38,524 bases of DNA from UBA7683 sp964643895 (lineage in GTDB: Bacteria > Patescibacteriota > Saccharimonadia > Saccharimonadales > UBA7683): NCBI GenBank assembly GCA_964643895.1, contig CAZXUE010000009.1, forward strand, positions 1 through 38,524. The letters run 5' to 3'. Within the stretch, counting starts at the first letter, position 1, and each line of letters begins with the position of its first letter. This document shows, piece by piece, positions 30,758 to 38,224 of this stretch. The notes under the pieces are model-generated. The model was given only the letters and a program-made list of their open reading frames with translations. It did not search any database and was not told where the DNA came from. The position numbers and the translations under genes were made by a program.

Positions 30758-32781
30758 TAGTTAATCAACTCCACTAGTTTGACTTCGTCTATTACCTCGG
30801 TGCCAAACTTTTCAGCCTTGGCGAGCTTGCTGGCTCCTACCTTGCCGCCAGCCACCAGGTATGTCGTTCCTTTGCCTACTGCTGTTTGAAATGTGCCACC
30901 GAGAGCTCTAATTTTCTCAGCCGCTTCATCACGGCTCATAGCTTTGAGCGAACCGGTAATTACAAAGCTCTTGCCATGTAACGGCCCGCTAGCTCTTGAT
31001 TGAAATTGTGGCTCTACACCAAATGTAGCGAACTTCTGAAGAAGTTTTGCATTATCTTCATCCGCAAACCAAGCCAAAATTGATTCCGCAACTACTTCAC
31101 CAACTCCCTCAATAGACTGCAGCTCGTCAACTGTTACTTTGCTAAGACGCTCAAGACTACCGAAATATTCAGCAAGATCGATTGCAGTTTGCTGGCCAAC
31201 ATGACGAATACCGAGGCCAAAGATAAACCTCTCGAGCGGAGGCTCTTTAGCAGCAGCAATGGCAGCAATAAGGTTTTGTGCGGAAAGTTCAGCAAAACGG
31301 TCAAGCCTCAGAACATCTTCTTTCGTAAGTCTGTAAATATCCGCAATATCTTCTATCATTTTGGCATTCACCAGCGCCTCAACGTTTTTTTCACCCAGGG
31401 TGTCAATATTAAGTGCCCCTCTGCTTGCATAGTGTTCAAGCGCACGTTTAAGCAGTAGCGGCCCGGTTGCGCCCTTCACTCGGTACACAACCTCGCCTTC
31501 CGGTCGGATAAACTCAAGCTCTGGGTACTGACGTTTGAGTTCTGCTTCATACTCAATTTTTTTGGTATTTTTGGGACGCAGTTCGATAAGCACAGATTGC
31601 ACTTGAGGAATGATGTCACCAGCCTTAAAAATAATGACCGTATCGCCAACTCGAATATCTTTTCGGGCAATTTCATCGGCATTATGAAGGCTGGCATGCT
31701 GTACCGTTGTGCCGGCGACTTGAACTGGATCAAATACCGCCACTGGAGTGGCTGCGCCAGTGCGGCCAATACTAATGACAATATCTTTTACCACGGTCAC
31801 GGCCTCTTCGGCCGCATACTTATAAGCAACAGCTCCGCGAGGAGTTTTGCCGACCACGCCTAATTCCCGATATACTGTGCGGTCATTAATCTTAATCACT
31901 AATCCATCAGTATTGAATGGCAAGGTCTCGCGTTTTGTCTGCCAGATATCGACAAATTTCATAACTGCTACTACACTCTTTGAAACTGCCGCTTGCGCGT
32001 TTGCTGTAATGCCTATTGCTCTAAGCGCGCTATATACGTAGCTGTAGCTAGGAAGCTCGGCCGGTTCATCACGCAGCATATCGTAGGCACGAAAATGCAG
32101 CGGCCGCTTAGCTACCAACTTCGGATCAAGTTGTCGAATTGTTCCGGCACTTAAGTTTCGAGGGTTTTTAAATTCTGGCAAGCCAAGCGTGCGCTGCTTT
32201 TCGTTGAGCTTTGCGAAATCACTTTTATACATCACGATTTCGCCGCGCACTTCAGTTCTTCCTTTTAAGAATTGTTCGAAACCGGTAGAAGAACGGAGCG
32301 TAAGTGGTACATTCTGGATAGTTCGTACATTAACGGTCACATCCTCACCAACCCTGCTATCACCCCGTGTAATCGCCCGAGTAAATACCCCGTCTTGATA
32401 GATGAGCGCACAGGCAAGGCCATCCATTTTAACGTCACACCAATATTCGTTGGGTACGTCCGGATGAAGTTTTTGATTGCGTTTCACCCACGCTTCAATT
32501 TCTGCTTGATCAAAAACATCAAGAAGGCTCATCATGGGTTGCTTGTGCGCAACTTTTACAAATTTGTCGAGTGCCTGGCCCGCTACGCGCTGTGTTGGGG
32601 AATCTGTAGTCAGAAGTTCAGGGTATTGCTCTTCAAGCTGTACAAGCTCGTGTTTGAGCGCATCGGCAGCGGCCTCGCTCATGATCGACTTGTCTAGTAC
32701 ATGATAATGATAGCGGTAATCGTTAATAAGTTTACGAAGTTTTATAATTCGCTTTTCTGGCGATTCGCTTGGTTGTCTCAT
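30757..32781 (-). CDS. ligA: NAD-dependent DNA ligase lacking the zinc-finger cysteines
   Basis: A 674-residue NAD+-dependent ligase that seals nicks in replication and repair. It has the Ia domain (YHYHVLDKSIMSEAAAD), the adenylation motif KMDG (Lys118), the NTase and OB domains (IGRTGAATPVAVFDPV), helix-hairpin-helix repeats (about 480-575) and a C-terminal BRCT domain (about 597-674, GKSFVITGSL). The usual Cys4 zinc finger between OB and HhH domains (CPxC ... RCxNxxC) should fall around residues 408-440. The segment IEYEAELKRQYPELEFIRPE followed by GEVVYRVKGATG has no Cys at all, though the flanking order is kept. The start overlaps the upstream membrane-protein gene by 4 nt. Confidence 0.96.
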   Translation of the reverse strand: MRQPSESPEKRIIKLRKLINDYRYHYHVLDKSIMSEAAADALKHELVQLEEQYPELLTTDSPTQRVAGQALDKFVKVAHKQPMMSLLDVFDQAEIEAWVKRNQKLHPDVPNEYWCDVKMDGLACALIYQDGVFTRAITRGDSRVGEDVTVNVRTIQNVPLTLRSSTGFEQFLKGRTEVRGEIVMYKSDFAKLNEKQRTLGLPEFKNPRNLSAGTIRQLDPKLVAKRPLHFRAYDMLRDEPAELPSYSYVYSALRAIGITANAQAAVSKSVVAVMKFVDIWQTKRETLPFNTDGLVIKINDRTVYRELGVVGKTPRGAVAYKYAAEEAVTVVKDIVISIGRTGAATPVAVFDPVQVAGTTVQHASLHNADEIARKDIRVGDTVIIFKAGDIIPQVQSVLIELRPKNTKKIEYEAELKRQYPELEFIRPEGEVVYRVKGATGPLLLKRALEHYASRGALNIDTLGEKNVEALVNAKMIEDIADIYRLTKEDVLRLDRFAELSAQNLIAAIAAAKEPPLERFIFGLGIRHVGQQTAIDLAEYFGSLERLSKVTVDELQSIEGVGEVVAESILAWFADEDNAKLLQKFATFGVEPQFQSRASGPLHGKSFVITGSLKAMSRDEAAEKIRALGGTFQTAVGKGTTYLVAGGKVGASKLAKAEKFGTEVIDEVKLVELIN

Positions 32782-33887
32782 ATTAATGCCCGATATAGCT
32801 TATAGAGATACGTGTGCAGCACTGGCAAACCAATGAGCTGAAGTAATTCCATAATTAAAAAGATTTGATTAGTTGCAAATCTAACCGTTAATGCCAGCAT
32901 GATTACATACATTAAACCAAGTAAAAGAGGTAGAGCCAGAACTCGTTTAAACACTGCGAACCTCTGAAACTGTACAAGCTTTTTAGCGTTTCTAATCGCA
33001 TGCATCGGATACATACCTTGCAATGTTGCGATATAAAACGCAATAACTGTTGATGTTATCCAGTAAAATGAAAGGAGGCCTATAAGCACTGCTATAACAA
33101 AAATAGAGAGATCTTCAAATCCATTTGCAAAAAGACCGGATGTTCTAGCCGTACCGTATACAAAGCTTGCAGCGGCAAATGGAATAAGTTGCAGTGAAAG
33201 TACCATAAGAACAAGCGAAACCGGCACAAGCGGTGCCATGCCATTATAGTAAGCATCTCTGGCTTTGATGTCGCTGCGAACATGAAGTTCACGAATTGCC
33301 CAGATATATACGAGGCTCATCAAAAGTATTGCTACACCAGCAATTGCAGAGTTTGTTTGGTTGGTTGCCGAAAGCGTCAGAACTGTTCCAAGTGTCGCCA
33401 ACGTACCGCTTGAGGTTGTTTGGCTATTTTCTCCGAGAACGCTGTCTATAGAATCTCTAATGGTACTGATATTGGTGCTGACCGGGCTTCTAACAATAGC
33501 CACGTAGAGTATCCCGTGTATGAGGATGATCCAGAAGAAGATCTTCTTATTTTGCCAAATAAATCTTAGTGTATTTTTTAACAGTGTCGTGCTGGTAGGA
33601 ATATATCGAGGTTCGGGTTTGATCTTCTTCTGAAGCCGGAACGAACGATACTTCTTCTTCTTACGAGCCTCTCGAAACCAATGCTTCAATGCGGCTGGAC
33701 GACTTCTGATCCAGCTTGGCGTACCTATGATTCCAACTTTTAGTTGATGCATCTTTCTCCGAATCCACACCACAAAACTCGATATATTCTTTCTAACAAA
33801 ACTGTCTACTGCCTCGCGAGACAACTGAGAAAAGATGCCTTGCTTTGATTTCTTACTTTTTTGCGTCTTTTTTTCTCTCGCCATCAT
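32778..33887 (-). CDS. polytopic membrane protein, unknown
   Basis: A 369-residue protein, not recognised. The first 100 residues are strongly basic and cytoplasmic (runs such as KKTQKSKKSK and ARKKKKYRS). About six membrane helices follow between residues 115 and 365, with a Ser/Thr-rich outer loop (about 137-170) after the first. ATG 33887 shares one base with the htpX stop (TGATG); a TTG one codon earlier is a weaker option. It sits between htpX and ligA in a tightly overlapping operon. It could be a membrane-biogenesis factor, but nothing in the sequence proves that. Confidence 0.6.
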   Translation of the reverse strand: MMAREKKTQKSKKSKQGIFSQLSREAVDSFVRKNISSFVVWIRRKMHQLKVGIIGTPSWIRSRPAALKHWFREARKKKKYRSFRLQKKIKPEPRYIPTSTTLLKNTLRFIWQNKKIFFWIILIHGILYVAIVRSPVSTNISTIRDSIDSVLGENSQTTSSGTLATLGTVLTLSATNQTNSAIAGVAILLMSLVYIWAIRELHVRSDIKARDAYYNGMAPLVPVSLVLMVLSLQLIPFAAASFVYGTARTSGLFANGFEDLSIFVIAVLIGLLSFYWITSTVIAFYIATLQGMYPMHAIRNAKKLVQFQRFAVFKRVLALPLLLGLMYVIMLALTVRFATNQIFLIMELLQLIGLPVLHTYLYKLYRALI

Positions 33888-34765
33888 CAAAGTTCTCCGC
33901 CCATACGCTCCAATTTGGCGATACGTTCTTTGGTTGGAGGGTGCGTACTAAACAATTTTGCAAAACTACGATTTTTGAGCGGATTTGCAAAAAAGAAGTG
34001 AGCCGTTGAACTGTTCTGGCGTCGCAGCACCGAGCCACTTTGTTCTATTTTTCTCAGAGCTGAGGCCAAACCTTCTGGGTAGCGGGTAGTCAAAGCTCCC
34101 GTTGCATCTGCCAAAAACTCCCTTCGCCGCGAAACTGCCAACTGCACCAGAGTAGCCACAATAGGCGCAATGACAGCCAAAACTAAAGCCAGTACCATAG
34201 CAAGTGGGCTGCCGCCTTCGTCATCCTCGCGTCCGCCAAACCACATCATTCTCAACAGAAAATCACTCATCAAGCCGATCACTGATACGCACGCAAACAC
34301 AATCATCATAACTCGAATATCATAGTTCTGGATGTGTCCCATTTCATGTGCCATCACACCTTCGAGCTCGTTATCGTCAAGGAGTTCCAAAATACCGGTT
34401 GTCGCCGCCACTGAAGCGTGTTTTGGGTCCCGCCCAGTTGCAAAAGCGTTCGCTGCTGAATCATTGATAATATAAACCTTCGGCATCGGCATACCGGTAG
34501 TAATACTTAAATTTTCAACAATTCGGTATAGCCGCGGGTTATCTTGCTTTTGAATTTCTTTAGCACCATTCACCGCCAAGGCAATTCGCGATGAGGCAAA
34601 GTAGCTGATAAGACTATAGAATACTGCAAACCCAAACACCATATAGAGACTTTTAAAATCTCCAACATACGACCCATATGCATAGCCCACTAAACAAATT
34701 ATGAGAACAAATATGCTCATAATAAAGAGGGTTTTCCTTTTGTTGGCCGCTATTTGGGAGTACAT
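33887..34765 (-). CDS. htpX: M48 membrane metallopeptidase HtpX
   Basis: A 292-residue membrane zinc protease that degrades misfolded membrane proteins. Two N-terminal helices (about 15-35 and 37-55) are followed by the HExxH zinc motif in GVMAHEMGHIQNYD (about 138-151), two more membrane helices (about 158-180 and 190-215), then the third ligand region RRREFLADATGALTTRYPEG and the C-terminal STHPPTKERIAKLERMG. All expected motifs are present. It starts 9 nt after lemA; the lemA-htpX pair is a common bacterial arrangement. No SD is obvious, which suggests coupling to lemA. Confidence 0.96.
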   Translation of the reverse strand: MYSQIAANKRKTLFIMSIFVLIICLVGYAYGSYVGDFKSLYMVFGFAVFYSLISYFASSRIALAVNGAKEIQKQDNPRLYRIVENLSITTGMPMPKVYIINDSAANAFATGRDPKHASVAATTGILELLDDNELEGVMAHEMGHIQNYDIRVMMIVFACVSVIGLMSDFLLRMMWFGGREDDEGGSPLAMVLALVLAVIAPIVATLVQLAVSRRREFLADATGALTTRYPEGLASALRKIEQSGSVLRRQNSSTAHFFFANPLKNRSFAKLFSTHPPTKERIAKLERMGGEL

Positions 34766-34774
34766 GTGACTTGT

Positions 34775-35326
34775 TTAAAATTTAACTTCAACTGGTTTTT
34801 CAACCGCAGGCTGGTCTTCAACCTCAAAGAACTCGCGCTTCTTAAAGCCAAGCATTCCAGCAAAAATATTGGTGGGAAACACCTGTACTTTGGTATTGAG
34901 TTCTCGAACAGCACCATTGTAAAAGCGTCTTGAGGCCTGTATTTTATCTTCGGTGTCAACCAGCTCACCCTGTAGCTGCAGAAAGTTCTGATTTGCTTTT
35001 AGGTCGGGATAGCTTTCAGCAACTGCGAAAAGACTCTTTAATGCGCCCGAGAGCATATTTTCAGTTTCCGCGGTTTCTTTAACAGAACCACCAATTGCGT
35101 TTGAACGTTGATCCACAACCTTCTCAAGTGTTTCTGCCTCGTGCCTTGCATAGCCCTTAACTGCTGAAACAAGATTTGGAATCAAATCAAGCCGACGCTT
35201 GAGTTGCACGGTAATATCGCTCCACGCCTCTTCAACCCGAACATTTGTTTTAACCAAGCTGTTATATGTTACCCACAAGAAGAGTAGCAGCAGAACAACT
35301 ACACCACCAACTATCAATAAAATCAT
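34775..35326 (-). CDS. lemA: LemA family protein
   Basis: A 183-residue protein with one N-terminal membrane helix (about 2-22) and a long helical bundle. Family signatures: TYNSLVKTNVRVEEAWSDI, LKRRLDLIPNLVSAVKGYA, NFLQLQGELVDTEDKI, ASRRFYNGAVRELNTKVQVF and FFEVEDQ. LemA proteins are extracytoplasmic helical bundles often paired with HtpX or TPM-domain genes; their role is not settled. The promoter (TGc TATAAT, 35354-35359) gives a leader of about 21 nt with an AAGGAG SD. It heads the operon lemA-htpX-membrane protein-ligA-rdgB. Confidence 0.94.
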   Translation of the reverse strand: MILLIVGGVVVLLLLFLWVTYNSLVKTNVRVEEAWSDITVQLKRRLDLIPNLVSAVKGYARHEAETLEKVVDQRSNAIGGSVKETAETENMLSGALKSLFAVAESYPDLKANQNFLQLQGELVDTEDKIQASRRFYNGAVRELNTKVQVFPTNIFAGMLGFKKREFFEVEDQPAVEKPVEVKF

Positions 35327-35353
35327 TATGTTTTCTCCTTTTAATACCCTCTT

Positions 35354-35359
35354 ATTATA
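35354..35359 (-). promoter_or_regulatory. extended -10 (TGc TATAAT) of the lemA operon
   Basis: The predicted start near 35347 gives a leader of about 21 nt with AAGGAG 9 nt before the ATG. Confidence 0.65.
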
Positions 35360-35403
35360 GCATTTTTAACTAAAAAGAGATTCTCTTACATAGAAAATCT
35401 CTT

Positions 35404-35491
35404 TGGTGGGCGGGGCGGGACTTGAACCCGCAAGCCTTGTTCAGGCATTTGATTTTAAGTCAAACGTGTATACCAATTCCACCACCCGCCC
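35404..35491 (-). tRNA. tRNA-Leu (TAA), CCA encoded
   Basis: Acceptor GGGCGGG / CCCGCCC, discriminator A and CCA; anticodon stem TTTGA / TCAAA with loop CTTAAAA (anticodon TAA); a long variable arm (TGCC...GGC) as in class II tRNAs; T-loop TTCAAGT and a GG in the D-loop. This one has the normal elbow residues, unlike the other two tRNAs here. Confidence 0.96.
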
Positions 35492-35515
35492 TTACGTGGA
35501 TGCTGGAACAGAGAA

Positions 35516-35521
35516 ATTATA
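35516..35521 (-). promoter_or_regulatory. -10 (TATAAT) of tRNA-Leu within the HNH stop codon
   Basis: The hexamer contains the TAA stop of the HNH gene. The predicted start near 35509 is 18 nt before the tRNA. Confidence 0.5.
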
Positions 35522-35993
35522 GCTTTTTTTTGATATTTTTACCACGATGAGTTGGCTGCAAGCTGTGACAGTTTGGACATAATATTCGCAAATTCTCTAT
35601 CCTATTGTCATTATGGGCACCATTGATATGATCGAGCTCAACCGGCACCCTTCCATCCTCCGACATCTGAGCCCAGCCACACAGTTCACACTTTGGTGTT
35701 TTAAGACCGAGTTCAAACAATCGTCGTTTCAGCTTATAGCTCTGGAATCCCGATCCTGAAACAAGAATATCCTGAATTGGAATCCGATATGATGGCCCCG
35801 TCTGAATACCCTTATTCCATGCTCTACCCTTAAAGTGCTGTGTAGACAATCCTAAAAATTGTATCCGCCGGTTCAGCTGTGTATAGTTACCGCCAGCAGC
35901 CTTAAGCCCCAACTTACGTAAAACCGCCCTCATACTCGTTGAGCCTTTTACCGCATTGACCAATGACTTATCCGTCCACTTGCGAGCTCTCAT
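35517..35993 (-). CDS. HNH endonuclease-like protein
   Basis: A 158-residue protein. Residues 1-50 resemble a DNA-binding helical segment (SMRAVLRKLGLKAAGGNYTQ), followed by RAWNKGIQTGPSYRIPIQDI. The C-terminal third is an HNH/zinc domain: CELCGW, then VPVELDHINGAHNDNRIENL and LRILCPNCHSLQPTHRGK, with the catalytic His and Asn residues and two CxxC pairs present. Such free-standing HNH genes are frequent in phages and CPR and may be homing endonucleases or repair nucleases. The gene ends 25 nt upstream of tRNA-Leu on the same strand. A TATTCT box ends 8 nt before the ATG. Confidence 0.85.
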   Translation of the reverse strand: MRARKWTDKSLVNAVKGSTSMRAVLRKLGLKAAGGNYTQLNRRIQFLGLSTQHFKGRAWNKGIQTGPSYRIPIQDILVSGSGFQSYKLKRRLFELGLKTPKCELCGWAQMSEDGRVPVELDHINGAHNDNRIENLRILCPNCHSLQPTHRGKNIKKKL

Positions 35994-36001
35994 ATGTCTG
36001 T

Positions 36002-36007
36002 AGAATA
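36002..36007 (-). promoter_or_regulatory. -10 (TATTCT) of the HNH gene, near-leaderless
   Basis: It ends 8 nt before ATG 35993; the predicted leader is about 2 nt. A weak hexamer. Confidence 0.35.
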
Positions 36008-36055
36008 CAGCAAATATGGCACACGCGCCAATGTATATCCAATACGTGTTCCTAT

Positions 36056-36577
36056 TTAAGAACTCGTGCTTCGTAGTTCCTCTAGTAATGCAACGAGGGC
36101 TGGATCAGATAATGCACCTGAAGTACTCTTGTAAAACTCGTCTTTTACCTCGTTAGACACATCGTATGATCGAGCTTGCAAGTATGCCTCAAGTTTATCA
36201 AGCTGCTTCACCAAGCGGCCTTCTGGCGTACGGCCTTCTTCAAAATCAAGCCATAATTGATACAGTTTATCATCTTCCAGTATCTCTTGAACCGCCACTG
36301 CTTCTTGCTCTTTTTTCTGCTCTGAGCTTACGCCATCATGTGGTGTTATATCGCCAATAATACTCTCGCCAATATCGTGAAGGATTGCTATTTGCACGAC
36401 CTTACCAACGTCAAGATTTTGTTTTTGCGCGAACATAAGAGCAAGCACGGCCAGGCCGAAAGAATGGTCGGCTACAGATTCCGGCTCTTTTACACCACTT
36501 CGAACCCAGCCAGCCCGCTTAAGTACTTTAAGGTTGGTAATGTGACTATATATTGTTTGTAGTTCAGAAGTCGTCAT
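36056..36577 (-). CDS. HD-domain phosphohydrolase (YfbR/HDDC2-like)
   Basis: A 173-residue HD-superfamily protein. The metal ligands are His in SVADHSFGLAVLAL (about 35-48), the His-Asp pair in AILHDIGESIIGD (about 63-75) and the Asp in VKQLDKLEAYLQA (about 123-135). This order matches the YfbR / HDDC2 group of 5'-deoxynucleotidases, which remove phosphate from deoxynucleoside monophosphates. The exact substrate is inferred. Its ATG is only 8 nt after the CCA end of tRNA-Cys, so it has almost no leader and is probably released by tRNA 3' processing. Confidence 0.9.
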   Translation of the reverse strand: MTTSELQTIYSHITNLKVLKRAGWVRSGVKEPESVADHSFGLAVLALMFAQKQNLDVGKVVQIAILHDIGESIIGDITPHDGVSSEQKKEQEAVAVQEILEDDKLYQLWLDFEEGRTPEGRLVKQLDKLEAYLQARSYDVSNEVKDEFYKSTSGALSDPALVALLEELRSTSS

Positions 36578-36585
36578 TTAATCAA

Positions 36586-36659
36586 TGGAGGCACCTACGG
36601 GTAACGCTCCCGTCTAACTGGTTTTGCAGACCAGTGCCTAACTTCTCGGCCAAGGCGCC
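36586..36659 (-). tRNA. tRNA-Cys (GCA), unusual elbow
   Basis: Acceptor GGCGCCT / AGGTGCC (one G-U), discriminator U and encoded CCA; anticodon stem CTGGT / ACCAG with loop CTGCAAA (anticodon GCA). The T-arm is ACGGG-AGCGTTA-CCCGT, so the loop lacks the universal TTC and A58. The D-arm is GCC-GAGAAGTTA-GGC, without a GG pair. The stems are intact, so it is not a random decayed copy. Without CCA it is 71 nt. A TATAAT lies just upstream. Confidence 0.85.
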
Positions 36660-36670
36660 ATCGGGTTCTC

Positions 36671-36676
36671 ATTATA
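36671..36676 (-). promoter_or_regulatory. extended -10 (TGt TATAAT) of tRNA-Cys and the HD gene
   Basis: The predicted start near 36664 is 5 nt before the mature tRNA. Confidence 0.6.
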
Positions 36677-36693
36677 ACAGATCGATCAGATTA

Positions 36694-37311
36694 TCAGCCA
36701 AGCAGTATTGTAGCTGAGCCGGCCTGTTGATCAAGTGCAACCGGCCGACGCACAATTCCGGCAATACCTAAGACGTCCAACTGAACGATAGCGATACCTT
36801 GCCTGCCTTGCGTTACCCTTTGACCCTGCTGAGCGTAGTGGTCCGCTTTCCAGGGATCTTCGTCTGGATTAAAGGCCTCTGCTACTGGCTGCACACCCTG
36901 AATAACAACTGTGTCATCTCCAGATTTCTCGAGTACAAAGTGCGTTAGTACTATTAGGCCACTGGCTTGCGGGGCTTTTGTTTCAGGATCTACCGCCGAT
37001 TTCAATGCAGGGCTTAGCTCTAATGCCCAAGGCAGTAACTGTGCTGCCATCAAATCGCAAGAGGCGTATCTTTCTGGCCCAAGCTGCATAATACCGCCTC
37101 CTCTGGGCATCCTTCCTTCGAGCAAACCATCTCGAACACTTGCAGGGTCATTAGTTCTTCCATCATGGATAACCCTAAGCACCTCCTCTGATCCATTGGC
37201 GATAGCTACAGGTGCTTGGGTGTACCTATGTCGCCAGGAAGTGTGCGGCTTTACAGGCTCGCCAAATACAATTCCGCTGCTTGTAAGTTGTCTTATAATC
37301 TCTCGGGTCAT
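36694..37311 (-). CDS. hypothetical protein, 205 aa
   Basis: Not recognised. A soluble, mixed protein with no membrane helix or signal peptide. Notable stretches are RMPRGGGIMQLGPERYASCD (about 68-87), ASGLIVLTHFVLEKSGDDTV (about 115-134) and a C-terminal QGIAIVQLDVLGIAGIVRRP. The regular beta-strand-like segments suggest an alpha/beta fold, but no catalytic motif can be named. Expression is well supported: a perfect TTGACA-17-TATAAT promoter, a leader of about 63 nt and an AAGGGAA SD 5-6 nt before the ATG. It ends 35 nt upstream of tRNA-Cys on the same strand. Confidence 0.6.
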   Translation of the reverse strand: MTREIIRQLTSSGIVFGEPVKPHTSWRHRYTQAPVAIANGSEEVLRVIHDGRTNDPASVRDGLLEGRMPRGGGIMQLGPERYASCDLMAAQLLPWALELSPALKSAVDPETKAPQASGLIVLTHFVLEKSGDDTVVIQGVQPVAEAFNPDEDPWKADHYAQQGQRVTQGRQGIAIVQLDVLGIAGIVRRPVALDQQAGSATILLG

Positions 37312-37380
37312 CTATTCCCTTCTGGTAAAAATAAAAGACACCAAGCCGTTGTAACAGCCATGGCATCCCTGTATCTTCTA

Positions 37381-37409
37381 ATTATATCAAATATATATTC
37401 ATTTGTCAA
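37381..37409 (-). promoter_or_regulatory. consensus promoter TTGACA-17-TATAAT
   Basis: TTGACA (37404-37409), a 17-nt spacer and TATAAT (37381-37386) on the minus strand match consensus exactly. The 3' part of the spacer (ATATTTGA) equals that of the promoter at 14946-14974. Confidence 0.85.
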
Positions 37410-37488
37410 TAGTTACCACATCATGAGGTGATTACTATGTTAGCAAACTATGAACATAATTCAAATGAGTAGTCCGTGTTGCCGCTGA

Positions 37489-37692
37489 CTATTCTTGGTA
37501 CTTTAGAATATCTCCGGGCTGGCACTCTAGCACCTTACAGATCGCTTCTAACGTTGAAAACCGGATGGCTTTTGCTTTGGAGTTTTTTAAAATGGAGAGA
37601 TTAGCCATGGTGATACCGATTGTTTCAGATAGCTCAGTAAGGCTCATTTTACGCTTTGCGAGCATGACATCGAGATTAATAATTATTGGCAT
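37489..37692 (-). CDS. XRE/Cro-C1-type HTH regulator (YozG-like)
   Basis: A 67-residue helix-turn-helix protein: MPIIINLDVMLAKRKMSLTE, then LSETIGITMANLSILKNSKA (the HTH, about 21-40) and IRFSTLEAICKVLECQPGDI. This is the small HTH type often encoded next to DUF2975 membrane proteins, as here: it starts 11 nt after the DUF2975 stop. In such pairs the regulator probably controls the pair. A perfect 15-bp palindrome over the pair's -35 region (38225-38239) is a plausible binding site. Autoregulation is inference. Confidence 0.9.
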   Translation of the reverse strand: MPIIINLDVMLAKRKMSLTELSETIGITMANLSILKNSKAKAIRFSTLEAICKVLECQPGDILKYQE

Positions 37693-37703
37693 GATATACT
37701 CGC

Positions 37704-38204
37704 TTAGACCGTCAAATCATTCTCTGACTTCATAGTGATAACTTGTGCAAGCAATCGTTTTACAAGATGGGAAAACACTGCGATTGTCAGTGGTATACCA
37801 ATAAAAAGTGCAGTGTAAACTATAAGACCAGGCGCATCCTCGCTTTGCGCAATATGATACACCACCGGCATTCCTGCCACGTACAACGCAGCGACAATGA
37901 GCGCAGCATAGCCAATAATTTCAAGTGCTTGAACTGATCGAGCTGAAAAAGTGACACCCGAATCAATAAAGTCTAGCAACCTCCATGATTGGTATACTGC
38001 CGTGAAAAAAGCAACTGCAGTTAGCCCTAAACCAATTACCATTGGCAGGCGCACATATGCAATTTCAGGAAACTCATACGACCATTGATAGTAAATCGTT
38101 GGCAGGATTGTTGCACAAAGGAGCCCCACTAATCCACCGATGCCAATTAGCGAACATTTTAAAAAGATTGTTGATATGCGATTTTTCAATAGTTCTTTCT
38201 TCAT
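37704..38204 (-). CDS. DUF2975 family membrane protein
   Basis: A 166-residue protein with four membrane helices (about 15-36, 50-72, 92-110 and 125-150). The segment FIDSGVTFSARSVQALEIIG is the characteristic loop of DUF2975, and the gene order with a YozG-like HTH gene is typical of the family. Function is unknown. The start is set by TGc TATAAT ending exactly 6 nt before the ATG, which predicts a leaderless mRNA. Confidence 0.85.
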   Translation of the reverse strand: MKKELLKNRISTIFLKCSLIGIGGLVGLLCATILPTIYYQWSYEFPEIAYVRLPMVIGLGLTAVAFFTAVYQSWRLLDFIDSGVTFSARSVQALEIIGYAALIVAALYVAGMPVVYHIAQSEDAPGLIVYTALFIGIPLTIAVFSHLVKRLLAQVITMKSENDLTV

Positions 38205-38210
38205 GGTTTA

Positions 38211-38216
38211 ATTATA
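38211..38216 (-). promoter_or_regulatory. extended -10 (TGc TATAAT), leaderless
   Basis: It ends exactly 6 nt before the DUF2975 ATG. The -35 region overlaps the palindrome at 38225-38239. Confidence 0.7.
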
Positions 38217-38224
38217 GCAAAATA

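Noticed and set aside
37417..37471. 11-codon + strand ORF with an AGGTGA SD-like sequence (ATG near 37438)
   Set aside because: Too short, with no clear promoter; kept only as a curiosity.
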